DNA of 64,000 nucleotides from Pedobacter sp. PLR. GTDB taxonomy: Bacteria > Bacteroidota > Bacteroidia > Sphingobacteriales > Sphingobacteriaceae. This document shows positions 24,706-32,809 of the stretch, in pieces. A program made the position numbers and the translations under genes. Under the pieces are notes generated by a model. That model saw only the letters and a program-made list of their open reading frames with translations. It did no database searches and was not told the DNA's origin. How positions within the stretch are numbered: the first letter of the stretch is position 1; every line of letters begins with the position of its first letter. Location of the stretch: positions 124,001 through 188,000 of the forward strand of contig NZ_JAPIVQ010000007.1 in assembly GCF_026239675.1 (NCBI RefSeq), in the 5' to 3' direction.

Positions 24706-26535
24706 TTACCAACCCGGGTTCTGTACCAGATTCTTCCCTTTCTCCAATTCATTATAAGCAATCGGCTGCAGGTATTGTTTGGTCTCAAATACCCTGGTTT
24801 CTACCACTACTCTTTGAAAAAAAGTATTGGCATCACCGTTCATATTCATGCCATAAAAAGCTCCTCCTTGTTTACCCTTCCCGGAAGGATTTTCGGCAAT
24901 CATCCACCTACGCACATCAAAATAACGCTGTCCTTCGGTGCAAAGCTCTACCCTGCTTTCTCTTCTGATGGCTGCACGTTGAAGCTCCTGATTCCCGGAA
25001 ATCGAGGAATTAAGCGTTTCCAACTTCGGAATTCCGGCTCTTTCCCTAACCATATTCACATATTTAAGGATCAATGCGTTTGAAGGATCTACTTCATTCA
25101 AGGCCTCAGCATAGAGCAAATAAAACTCTGCTAGCCTGAAAACGATAGAAGGCCGGAACACATTAGCTACCCCCGGACTGGTTTTATGAACTTTTCTATT
25201 GAAACGTTTATAAAGCATATAACCGCTCAGGGTATACTGACCACTCCTGTCGTTTGGAGAACCCACAAAGAAATTGATCTCTTTATTAGAAATATGCCAC
25301 TTTCTTCCGGCAAAAAACACCGTATTATAAAAACGAGCTTCCCTGTTCACATACATATTTGACACATTAACCCCGTTATAAGCACTTTTACCCGTCTCTG
25401 TATACAGTGGTGAAGCAGGCAAAAATCCAGCATCATTTATCGGAAGACCATCTTTCATATAGAAATCATCTACCAATTCCTGAACCACACCAGTGCTTCC
25501 TAAACCATTAGGTTCACTTCTCGGTGTAGAGCGACGGTCTAACTGATCACCATCCATACCCGCAAATCCATTTTTTGAAGTCGCCCAAATGATCTCTTTA
25601 TTATACACCTGAAAAAGATCATACACCGATTTATCGGGATCCAGCAGGCCATTTGTATAAGCCTTATACAACTCATAATTCCCCTGTTCGGCGAAATCTA
25701 TGAATTCCTTTAATGCGGCAACAGCTTTCGTCCATTTGGCAGGATCTTTTGCCGGGAATAATCGCTTCCCATCCGGGTTGATCAACGCTAAAGCCGGTGT
25801 ATAACCACCGTTTAACAAAGGACTGGCTGCATACATCCAGAGCTTTGCTTTCACGGCCAGGGCCACACCCTTCGTCGGATTTGCCAGATACTGCTCATCT
25901 GTAATCGCCGACTGCGGCAATAAAGTCGCGGCATTAGTCAGTTCCTGATCAATAAAAGCAATTACCTCATCCAATGGTCGTCTTGGCAGATCAAGATCAG
26001 CAGTAGGTTCCAACGAATGATCGAGGATTGGGATAGGCCCATATTGCTCGAACAACAAATAATGATAATAGGCGCGCATAAACAGCGTATTTGCTCTCAT
26101 CGTCTTAAATTCTGCTTCTGTAAGCTGATCTGCATCCGATCCGGTGGACATAATCGGCTTCGCTTTTTCCAGGAAAATATTGGCCTGCCGGATCAACTGA
26201 TACAGCGTTCCCCATCTTTGAAAGCCCATATTGGTGCTGTTCTTAGCGGAAATATTATACCTTGCTGCATCTCCATAACCCACCGTAAGTTCGTCGGTCA
26301 TGGCTGTCCAGGGATTATGAAGCCCGTTCATACCTACTCCAATAATGGTAGAATAATCCGGTACTCCTGACATCACATTGGCATACCAGCGCTTGGTATA
26401 ACCAGGGTTTTCAAAAATCTGATCTGTGGAAGTTAAGCCACCAGCCAATTCATCTGATACATCTAAATAACCTTTCTTACAAGCCGTTGTGGCCGATATT
26501 AAGAAAAATACAATGACCCATATTTTTAATTTCAT
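24706..26535 (-). CDS. SusD/RagB-family nutrient-binding lipoprotein
   Basis: 609 residues with a lipoprotein signal whose lipobox ends at Cys19 (ATTACKKGYLD). The TPR-rich SusD fold is marked by LRANTLFMRAYYHYLLFEQYG-type segments near 145 and by PSIVFRLAEFYLLYAEALNE near 465. The ending ...ELCTEGQRYFDVRRWMI lies near residue 540, as in the family. It caps the SusC channel on the cell surface and binds the imported nutrient. The gene follows susC by 21 bases. No glycoside hydrolase, lyase or peptidase is adjacent, so the ligand cannot be predicted. Confidence 0.94.
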   Translation of the reverse strand: MKLKIWVIVFFLISATTACKKGYLDVSDELAGGLTSTDQIFENPGYTKRWYANVMSGVPDYSTIIGVGMNGLHNPWTAMTDELTVGYGDAARYNISAKNSTNMGFQRWGTLYQLIRQANIFLEKAKPIMSTGSDADQLTEAEFKTMRANTLFMRAYYHYLLFEQYGPIPILDHSLEPTADLDLPRRPLDEVIAFIDQELTNAATLLPQSAITDEQYLANPTKGVALAVKAKLWMYAASPLLNGGYTPALALINPDGKRLFPAKDPAKWTKAVAALKEFIDFAEQGNYELYKAYTNGLLDPDKSVYDLFQVYNKEIIWATSKNGFAGMDGDQLDRRSTPRSEPNGLGSTGVVQELVDDFYMKDGLPINDAGFLPASPLYTETGKSAYNGVNVSNMYVNREARFYNTVFFAGRKWHISNKEINFFVGSPNDRSGQYTLSGYMLYKRFNRKVHKTSPGVANVFRPSIVFRLAEFYLLYAEALNEVDPSNALILKYVNMVRERAGIPKLETLNSSISGNQELQRAAIRRESRVELCTEGQRYFDVRRWMIAENPSGKGKQGGAFYGMNMNGDANTFFQRVVVETRVFETKQYLQPIAYNELEKGKNLVQNPGW

Positions 26536-26556
26536 CTTTATCTTATTTATAGGTTT

Positions 26557-29500
26557 TTAAAAAGACACTTCTAAACCGAAGGTGTAAGTACTTGGCAAGG
26601 GATAAGCATTTCCGGCATTGACATTTCCAACTTCCGGATCCCAATACTTGATATCGTCCCAAACACCCAGATTATAGCCCATTACATAAACTCTTGCCGT
26701 TTGTAACATCAGCTTATTTAGAAATGACTTCGGTAGATTGTAACCAACCTCTACGTTTTTAAGTCGCAGAAAACTGCCACTTCTAAGCCAGAAAGTACTG
26801 GCTACCACATTGTTCGCATTATTAACATTCCCACTATGGATTCTTGGCATCAGCGCATTTTGGTCCGGATTGGCTGCTGTCCACCTGTCTAATGCAAAAG
26901 TTCTATAATTAGACTGGTCATTTCCCCAGGTAAATGGAGACCAACCTTCAGGGGTTACACCACCCAGAATAACCGAAGTATTTGAGGTTCCCTGAAAAAA
27001 TGCACTGGCATAAAAGCCTTTATACTCTACATTTAAACCAAAACCATACACCACTTCAGGTTTGTCCGGATAAGCCAGACCACCTCTTTGCCTGTCAAAA
27101 GCATCGATTTTCCCATCTCCGTTTAAGTCTTTATACCTGATATCTCCGGGGCCTATTAAACCGCCCAGTGTTGGTGTTGGCAGGCCTGGTTTCAGCTGAT
27201 AAGATTCCGTGCCATTCGGATTTTTGCCGATGGTAAAATCTTCTCTGGTATACAGTCCATCCGCAATATAAAGCACCTGTTCTCCTACTCTTGTTCCTGT
27301 AGTTGCCATCCATGGATAAGGCTGTGTCAGTTCATCAAACTCGGTAATTTTATTTCTGGCGAAAGTATAAGTACCTCTGGCACTCAGTTTAAATTCACCG
27401 ATAGTCTGCCTGGCATTAATCGTTCCGTCAAAGCCATGATTTTTCACCTTACCAAAATTTTGCCATGGTGCCGATCTAAAACCTGCCAGGTTTGGAATAG
27501 TCTTTCTTTGCAATAAGATTCCTGTTCTTTCTGATTTGAAATAATCCGCTTCAATTTCAATTCTTCCATTAAACAAGCCCAGGTTAACTCCGTAATTTTG
27601 TTTGTCTTCGATCTCCCAAACTAAATATGGTGCTTCAAATCGTCCTTCCACAATTCCAGCTCCATAGCCATTTACACCTCCGGAAGTACTCATCCCCTGG
27701 TTAAAACCTCCGGCATCCATGGCATAGGTCGGGCGATATAAAAATCGATCCGTTCCTGTATTGTCGTTACCGGTACGCCCGATAGAGGCACGAAATTTCA
27801 GGTTTGAAACCACTTGTTTCAATGCTTCCGGATAAAACTTCTCATTAGATACCTGATAACCCAGACCAACAGCTGGGAAAAATCCAAAACGGAAATTCTC
27901 TGCAAAAGCCTCACTACCGGTATAACCAAAATTCCCTTCCACAAAATAACGGTCATCATAACCATAGGTTACCCGACCTACCACACTTTGCTTTCTAAAG
28001 GCCAGTGGGTCATTCCAGTTCTGAGTTTCCTTTTGCATGTATAGGGCCATTGCGCCTACCGTATGCTTGCCAAAAGTCCGGTTATAATTCAAGGCGCTTT
28101 CGATGTAAACTTTCTTTACTGAGCTACTCGTTGCCGTTGCAGTTCCCAGATCCGGACTTCCGGAAAAGGTTTTGGAGAAGATCAGCTTACCATTGGCATC
28201 TCTACCCGTTGCGAAATAACGACTCGGATTATAGCCCCTGCGCGAACCGAAATCTCCGTCGTAGTCATAACTGATGTTCCCTCTTAAGGAAAGTCCTTCT
28301 GTGATAAAATTCAACTTCTGATTGATACGCACATTAGATTGTATGCCACTTCTCCATTCCTTCGCATAACCAGAATTCATCAATTGATTGTAAGGATTTC
28401 TCATGTTGTTATCGCGCTCCTGCTTATAAGTCGCAATGGTTCCATCGCTATATCTTGCAGGGAAAATGTAAGGTGGCGTCAACAACATCTGGCGAAAGAT
28501 ACTAGCGGTTCCAATTCCCGGATAACTGGTCATCAGGTATTGTCCGCTCAGGTCTACACTAACGGTAGTTGTCTTAGAAATATCAAGATCTACATTGCTT
28601 CTCAGGTTGTATCTTTTTAACCCAATATTAGTATCATATCTATTGTCAGGACTATCTTTAAAGATTCCATTTTCTCCGTAATAAGCACCCGACACAAAAT
28701 AACGTGCCTTTTCTGTACCACCACGGGCATTAATGGTATACCTCTGATTTGCGGTTGTCTTTTTCAACAGCTCGTCCATCCAATTGGTATTCGGATAGAG
28801 GTCCGGATCCGCATTGGTACGATATTTATCAATCAGCTCTTCAGAAAATATCGGTGATAAACCATCATTGGCCAGGGCTTCATTGTATAAGTTCAGATAA
28901 TCTACAGAGCCTACAAATTCCGGAAGCCGCGTTGGTTTTGCAATACTATGTTCCGTCCGGAAAGTGATGACCGGCTTTTGCACTTTCCCCCTTTTGGAGG
29001 TGATCAGGATTACCCCATTCGCACCCTCAGCACCATAAACAGCAGTTGCTGCCGCATCCTTCAATACGGAGAAGGTTTCAATTTCATCAGGCTCAATATC
29101 ACTGATTTTCCTTGGAACCCCATCTACCAGTACCAGCGGAGAACTCCCCCCGGCAAAAGTACTAATCCCTCTGATCCAAAAATCGGAGTTGTCATAACCC
29201 GGTTCACCGGAGCGCTGAATCGCGAGTACCCCGGATACCTGACCGGCAATATTATTGGTTAAACTCCGCGTAGGAAACCTCAGTTGATCCCCTTTTACAC
29301 TGCTAATGGAACTTACTACACTTTCTTTTTTCTGTGTACCGTAACCTACGACCACTACATCTTTCAGGTTATTTTCATCAGAATGCATCACCACATTGAT
29401 ATCGTCTATGCCACGCACCGCAATTTTTTGTGTTTTATACCCCACATAGGCAAAGACTAAACTGTCTTTCAGCTCCACTTCAATGGAATACTTACCGGTA

Positions 29501-29988
29501 TTCCCGGTCACGGTACCTTTATCGGTTCCCATTACACGGACGGAAACACCAGGTACTGGCAGGTCCATTTCATCTTTTACCAGACCAGAAACCTTGAAAT
29601 TAACGATACTCTTTTTCGAGGGTAAGGATGGTCTCTCTTTGACAATGATGGTTCCCGGTTCTAATACATAGGTTAGCGGTTGATTGATAAAACAGGCGGC
29701 TAAAACACTTTCCAGGGATGCTTTTTTAACATTTATAGTGACCGGTCTCGCTGCATCAATATTGGTTGAGATAATGAGCAGATTATAGCCAGTTTGTTTT
29801 TTTATTGACTTTAAAACATTTTCAAGTCTGGCATTAGTCTCCGATAAAGTAACTTTTTTCTGAGCAATGGTGCTGGCATTTACATGCAGTAAGACTGTGG
29901 TTAGCAGTATAATGGTGAGTTTCATGCTGAGTAGAATTTTCTTCCCCATACTGGAATTCCAGTACGATTTTAAATCGTAAATTTTCAT
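26557..29988 (-). CDS. SusC/RagA TonB-dependent transporter with STN signalling domain
   Basis: 1143 residues. The start has a long N-region, then the export signal KLTIILLTTVLLHVNASTIAQ. An STN domain follows (about 45-115, VTLSETNARLENVLKSIKKQ), then a CarboxypepD_reg-like repeat (about 130-210, VSGLVKDEMDLPVPGVSV). The plug (about 215-330) contains VVVGYGTQKK and the TonB-dependent barrel runs to the aromatic C-terminus (FGLEVSF). The STN domain is what contacts a FecR anti-sigma factor, and the neighbours are exactly a FecR and a sigma factor. Import should therefore induce transcription. The first 45 coding bases hold two perfect palindromes. Confidence 0.95.
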   Translation of the reverse strand: MKIYDLKSYWNSSMGKKILLSMKLTIILLTTVLLHVNASTIAQKKVTLSETNARLENVLKSIKKQTGYNLLIISTNIDAARPVTINVKKASLESVLAACFINQPLTYVLEPGTIIVKERPSLPSKKSIVNFKVSGLVKDEMDLPVPGVSVRVMGTDKGTVTGNTGKYSIEVELKDSLVFAYVGYKTQKIAVRGIDDINVVMHSDENNLKDVVVVGYGTQKKESVVSSISSVKGDQLRFPTRSLTNNIAGQVSGVLAIQRSGEPGYDNSDFWIRGISTFAGGSSPLVLVDGVPRKISDIEPDEIETFSVLKDAAATAVYGAEGANGVILITSKRGKVQKPVITFRTEHSIAKPTRLPEFVGSVDYLNLYNEALANDGLSPIFSEELIDKYRTNADPDLYPNTNWMDELLKKTTANQRYTINARGGTEKARYFVSGAYYGENGIFKDSPDNRYDTNIGLKRYNLRSNVDLDISKTTTVSVDLSGQYLMTSYPGIGTASIFRQMLLTPPYIFPARYSDGTIATYKQERDNNMRNPYNQLMNSGYAKEWRSGIQSNVRINQKLNFITEGLSLRGNISYDYDGDFGSRRGYNPSRYFATGRDANGKLIFSKTFSGSPDLGTATATSSSVKKVYIESALNYNRTFGKHTVGAMALYMQKETQNWNDPLAFRKQSVVGRVTYGYDDRYFVEGNFGYTGSEAFAENFRFGFFPAVGLGYQVSNEKFYPEALKQVVSNLKFRASIGRTGNDNTGTDRFLYRPTYAMDAGGFNQGMSTSGGVNGYGAGIVEGRFEAPYLVWEIEDKQNYGVNLGLFNGRIEIEADYFKSERTGILLQRKTIPNLAGFRSAPWQNFGKVKNHGFDGTINARQTIGEFKLSARGTYTFARNKITEFDELTQPYPWMATTGTRVGEQVLYIADGLYTREDFTIGKNPNGTESYQLKPGLPTPTLGGLIGPGDIRYKDLNGDGKIDAFDRQRGGLAYPDKPEVVYGFGLNVEYKGFYASAFFQGTSNTSVILGGVTPEGWSPFTWGNDQSNYRTFALDRWTAANPDQNALMPRIHSGNVNNANNVVASTFWLRSGSFLRLKNVEVGYNLPKSFLNKLMLQTARVYVMGYNLGVWDDIKYWDPEVGNVNAGNAYPLPSTYTFGLEVSF
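29949..29979 (-). repeat. Two overlapping perfect palindromes at the start of susC
   Basis: TACTGGAATTCCAGTA (29949-29964, 16 bp) and TACGATTT-T-AAATCGTA (29963-29979) are each perfectly self-complementary and share two bases. They lie at codons 4-14 of the susC reading frame and could fold in the mRNA just after the start codon. Confidence 0.7.
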
Positions 29989-30014
29989 ACATTTGAATAG
30001 TTTGGTTTAGGAAA

Positions 30015-30035
30015 ATGAGGGCAAATTTCCCTCAT
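30015..30035 (-). other. Leader hairpin upstream of susC
   Basis: ATGAGGG pairs with CCCTCAT around a 7-base loop on the minus strand and is followed by TTTTCC. It sits 27-47 bases before the susC start. It may be an mRNA leader structure or weak attenuator. Confidence 0.35.
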
Positions 30036-30098
30036 CATCTTTGGTTGCAGGTAAAATCGTTTGAATGTAATTGACTGTCTAATCCAAATTTTTATAAG

Positions 30099-30129
30099 CC
30101 GGGGTGCACTAACACTCCGGTTTTTTTTT
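30099..30129 (+). terminator. Plus-strand (antisense) terminator-like hairpin between fecR and susC
   Basis: CCGGGGTG and CACTCCGG pair in 8 bp with one G:T, followed by nine T on the plus strand only. Both flanking genes are on the minus strand, where the hairpin lacks a T-run, so it would stop antisense rather than sense transcription. Confidence 0.45.
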
Positions 30130-30158
30130 GAAAGATCAGTAAGCGTAACCAGGTAGTA

Positions 30159-31439
30159 TTATGGCATCACTGAAACCCTCCTTCCTTGCACTTTAAATTT
30201 AAACTTGTCTGTTTTTTCCAGCATGCGGAGTACTGTCGGCAAATCTGTATTACGGGAAACTGACCCGATTACTTTCACATGGTTCAGGCTACCATCATAA
30301 GCGATGTCTACATCGTACCAGCGCGATAATTTCTTTAATATCCCTTCCAGATTGTCGTTTTCGAAAACAAAAAAGCCATTCTTCCAGGCGATCACTTCTT
30401 CCACATCGATCTCTTTGATTTTCAGGCCCGCATTACTCCTAACCGATTGCTGTCCGGGTACTAGCAGTTGAGTTCCAATCTTAACGGAACCTTCCAGCAG
30501 TGTGGTTTTGAGGCTAGATTCATTAGAGTAACTACTTACATTAAAATGCGTGCCCAGTACTTCTACCCTTTCTTTTAAGTCCCCGGCAGCTATGGCCATC
30601 ACTTTAAAAGGCTTAAACTTGTCTTTGGCCACTTCAAAATAAGCCTCCCCCCTGAGCTCCACCTCACGTTTGTCCAGATTTGCAAAACTAGCAGGGAATT
30701 TTAGTGAAGATGCCGCATTGAGCCATACTTTAGTTCCATCCGGCAATACAATCTGATATTGTCCGCCTTTGGGTGTTTCCAGTACATTATATTCCAGAGG
30801 AACTTTCTTGCCTGAAATCTGCCCGGAAACAGGTTCTGAAACCGACCCGGCTTCCAAATCTTTCATGACCTGATAAATCAACTCGCCGTCTTTGGTTTTT
30901 ACAATGGAGATTCCCGATTCCTGAGCAAGGTTGCCATTTCCGATGTCGTTTAAAAACAGTCTGGTGCCATCCGACAAGGTTAAAATGGCTTCGTTGCCTC
31001 CAGGAGCAATCGGTTTTGCAACAATGGGATTTACTGATTTTATAGCATTCTGATTCCCGAAAAACACCAATGCAACAGAAACTGTCAATAAAATTGATGC
31101 TGCCAAAGCATATTTAAGACTCAGATATTTTTGTGGTGCTTTAAAAATACGGCTCCGAATGCTTCCGGTACTTTGCTTACTTTCAGCACTTAGTTTACTT
31201 TCCATGCCTTTGTCAGTGCCTAAAATAAGTGCCAAACGCTGGTCAAGACGTTTTTGCAAATAATCATCAATTTCATTGGGCTGGACTTCTGAGGCTAAAG
31301 TATTCCGTATTAACTGCCCATAACGCTTCTGGTACTGCGCTTCATTTATTTTACGAAGGAAGTCCTCAAGTTCCGTTTCAGAACATTGATTATTCAATAA
31401 CCGATGAAATTCATTTGAGATAGGGTCCTTCATTTGCAA
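30159..31439 (-). CDS. FecR-family anti-sigma factor
   Basis: 426 residues. An N-terminal cytoplasmic region of about 110 residues binds the sigma factor. One membrane helix follows (LKYALAASILLTVSVALVFF, about 108-127), then the periplasmic FecR domain (about 190-300, LPDGTKVWLNAASSLKFPASF and KREVELRGEAYFEVA), and a C-terminal DUF4974 domain (about 345-425, ILKKLSRWYDVDIAYDG). It should hold the sigma factor inactive until the STN domain of the occupied SusC transporter contacts it. Gene order is sigma-fecR-susC-susD, all on one strand. The gap to the sigma gene contains a run of nine G/C pairs. Confidence 0.94.
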   Translation of the reverse strand: MQMKDPISNEFHRLLNNQCSETELEDFLRKINEAQYQKRYGQLIRNTLASEVQPNEIDDYLQKRLDQRLALILGTDKGMESKLSAESKQSTGSIRSRIFKAPQKYLSLKYALAASILLTVSVALVFFGNQNAIKSVNPIVAKPIAPGGNEAILTLSDGTRLFLNDIGNGNLAQESGISIVKTKDGELIYQVMKDLEAGSVSEPVSGQISGKKVPLEYNVLETPKGGQYQIVLPDGTKVWLNAASSLKFPASFANLDKREVELRGEAYFEVAKDKFKPFKVMAIAAGDLKERVEVLGTHFNVSSYSNESSLKTTLLEGSVKIGTQLLVPGQQSVRSNAGLKIKEIDVEEVIAWKNGFFVFENDNLEGILKKLSRWYDVDIAYDGSLNHVKVIGSVSRNTDLPTVLRMLEKTDKFKFKVQGRRVSVMP

Positions 31440-31476
31440 AGCATTCTTTGACTAAAGACGCTTCAAAAAATAATAT

Positions 31477-31485
31477 GGGGGGGGG
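31477..31485. repeat. Nine-base homopolymeric G (C) tract between sigma factor and fecR
   Basis: A run of nine G on the plus strand (C on the coding strand) in the 60-base gap, in otherwise very AT-rich surroundings. Such tracts are prone to slippage. Confidence 0.85.
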
Positions 31486-31499
31486 CAATTATATAATTT

Positions 31500-32099
31500 T
31501 TATCTGAGCAATAAGAAGAGCAAAATACTCATCGAGATATCCAGGTGATCTATCAGATACGCTTTGACCAAAAAGCTGGCCTTCGTTAAATACTCCTTTA
31601 CAGTATGGACAGATATCCCCATTTCTTCGGCAGCTTCTTTATAGGTATATCCCTCTATTTTACAGAGTTGATATACTTTCCTTTGTTGAGCCGACAATTT
31701 ATTTAACGCTTTTTCAAGCAGTTCTTCGCTTTGTTTCAAGTGCAGCGCTTCTTCGATATGCGAATAATACTCTGTAACCACACTGCGAAAGCGTTCCTGC
31801 ATCTTTTGGTTACGCTGAAGTTTTCTAAAAAAATCATAAACCAGATTTTGTCCTGTTTTATAGAGATAAGCTTTAAAATCGATAGCGTTATGAATCAACT
31901 CCCTTTTATGCCAGATTTTTGTGAAAAGTTCCTGAACCAGTTCCTCGGCAATTTGCCCGTCTTTCACCATTTTCAGGATATTGACATACATCTGTCCGCT
32001 GTACATTTTATAAAAATGGGTAAATACAGATTTGTCGCCATTTTTAAGTTTAAGCAACAATTCTATCTGGCCATTATCTTTTAACTCTTCCTCAGCCAT
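31500..32099 (-). CDS. ECF sigma factor of the SusC/D system (Bacteroidota family)
   Basis: 199 residues. Region 2 contains AEELVQELFTKIWHKRELIHN and the Bacteroidota-typical block KAYLYKTGQNLVYDFFRK. Region 4 carries LSAQQRKVYQLCKIEGYTYKEAAEEMGISVHTVKEYL. The C-terminus ends in a hydrophobic tail (ISMSILLFLLLR), a feature of this sigma subfamily. It is expected to direct transcription of the susC/susD genes when released by the FecR protein encoded next. A -7 box of the housekeeping type precedes it, consistent with low constitutive expression. The target promoter motif could not be identified. Confidence 0.94.
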   Translation of the reverse strand: MAEEELKDNGQIELLLKLKNGDKSVFTHFYKMYSGQMYVNILKMVKDGQIAEELVQELFTKIWHKRELIHNAIDFKAYLYKTGQNLVYDFFRKLQRNQKMQERFRSVVTEYYSHIEEALHLKQSEELLEKALNKLSAQQRKVYQLCKIEGYTYKEAAEEMGISVHTVKEYLTKASFLVKAYLIDHLDISMSILLFLLLR

Positions 32100-32128
32100 T
32101 CAGCGTAATATTTGTCTAAGTTGAGAAC

Positions 32129-32136
32129 CAAATATA
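32129..32136 (-). promoter_or_regulatory. -7 box of the susC-system sigma factor gene
   Basis: TATATTTG on the minus strand matches TAnnTTTG, about 30 bases before the start codon. Confidence 0.5.
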
Positions 32137-32241
32137 ATAACTTAACTGAGATATATAGCCCAAATAATCTATGCTAAACTTCCTTAGGGAATGCTTCAGC
32201 AGGGAGATTCTTGTGGATATTTCCAGGAAATATAAAAAAGA

Positions 32242-32683
32242 TCAGGTAGTGTAAAAATCCCTATCATACTTTAGATTATTTACTTTATAATGAACAGAAC
32301 TTTCCATAACTAACTTGTCATCATTAAAAATGGCCAGATTATAGCGCTTTTCATTCATTGCGCTCTTGTACTCTACCGCGTCAAAACCCGTATTCACAAA
32401 GGAATTGTGTGGGCAGATCATCGAGATGAACATCCTGCTTACGCACAGGTTTAGAAAATTCATTTTCCAGTTTTTGCAGATAAGGGCGGAACCTGATAAA
32501 TTCGTCGGTTACAAAACTTTGGTCCATGATCTCAAATGGCCCAAAATTGGCTATATTTTTTAGCGAGACCACATTGAGCGGTTCAGTTAACACAAATTTC
32601 CCGATAAAAACACCCTCATGACGATTGTTGGCCAGCGTAGAGAAATTGGTTGGAGAGATCACAGAAGTTGCCGAAGTCATCAT
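32242..32683 (-). pseudogene. Decayed RES-domain protein gene (frameshifted, 5' truncated)
   Basis: Two overlapping frames together rebuild the C-terminal part of a RES domain. The first (32683-32381) contains EGVFIGKFVLTEPLNVVSL and LDDLPTQFLCE. The second (ending at 32242) continues with GFDAVEYKSAMNEKRYNLAIF. In intact RES proteins CE is followed, after a few residues, by the GYD-IEYKS block, so a few bases were lost near 32390-32405. The N-terminal half with the conserved Arg is absent and no start context is convincing. RES proteins degrade NAD+ and act as toxins or in related systems; no Xre antitoxin gene lies beside it. It is dead in this form. Confidence 0.7.
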
Positions 32684-32755
32684 ACAAAGCTATTAACAAT
32701 CCACGGTAAATTAATTACGCGCAGCCAGCACGAAAACTTTAAAGAACAATCATAA

Positions 32756-32794
32756 AAAAAGTCCCGTATCGAAATTCGACACGGGACTTTTTCC
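32756..32794 (-). terminator. Terminator after sucB
   Basis: AAAGTCCCGTGTCG and CGATACGGGACTTT pair with one mismatch on the minus strand and are followed by a T-run, 15 bases past the sucB stop. Confidence 0.8.
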
Positions 32795-32809
32795 TATACT
32801 TAAGAAAGC

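Noticed and set aside
32242..32463. The two RES fragments as two separate small genes
   Set aside because: They are the two halves of one domain in different frames; neither is complete alone.
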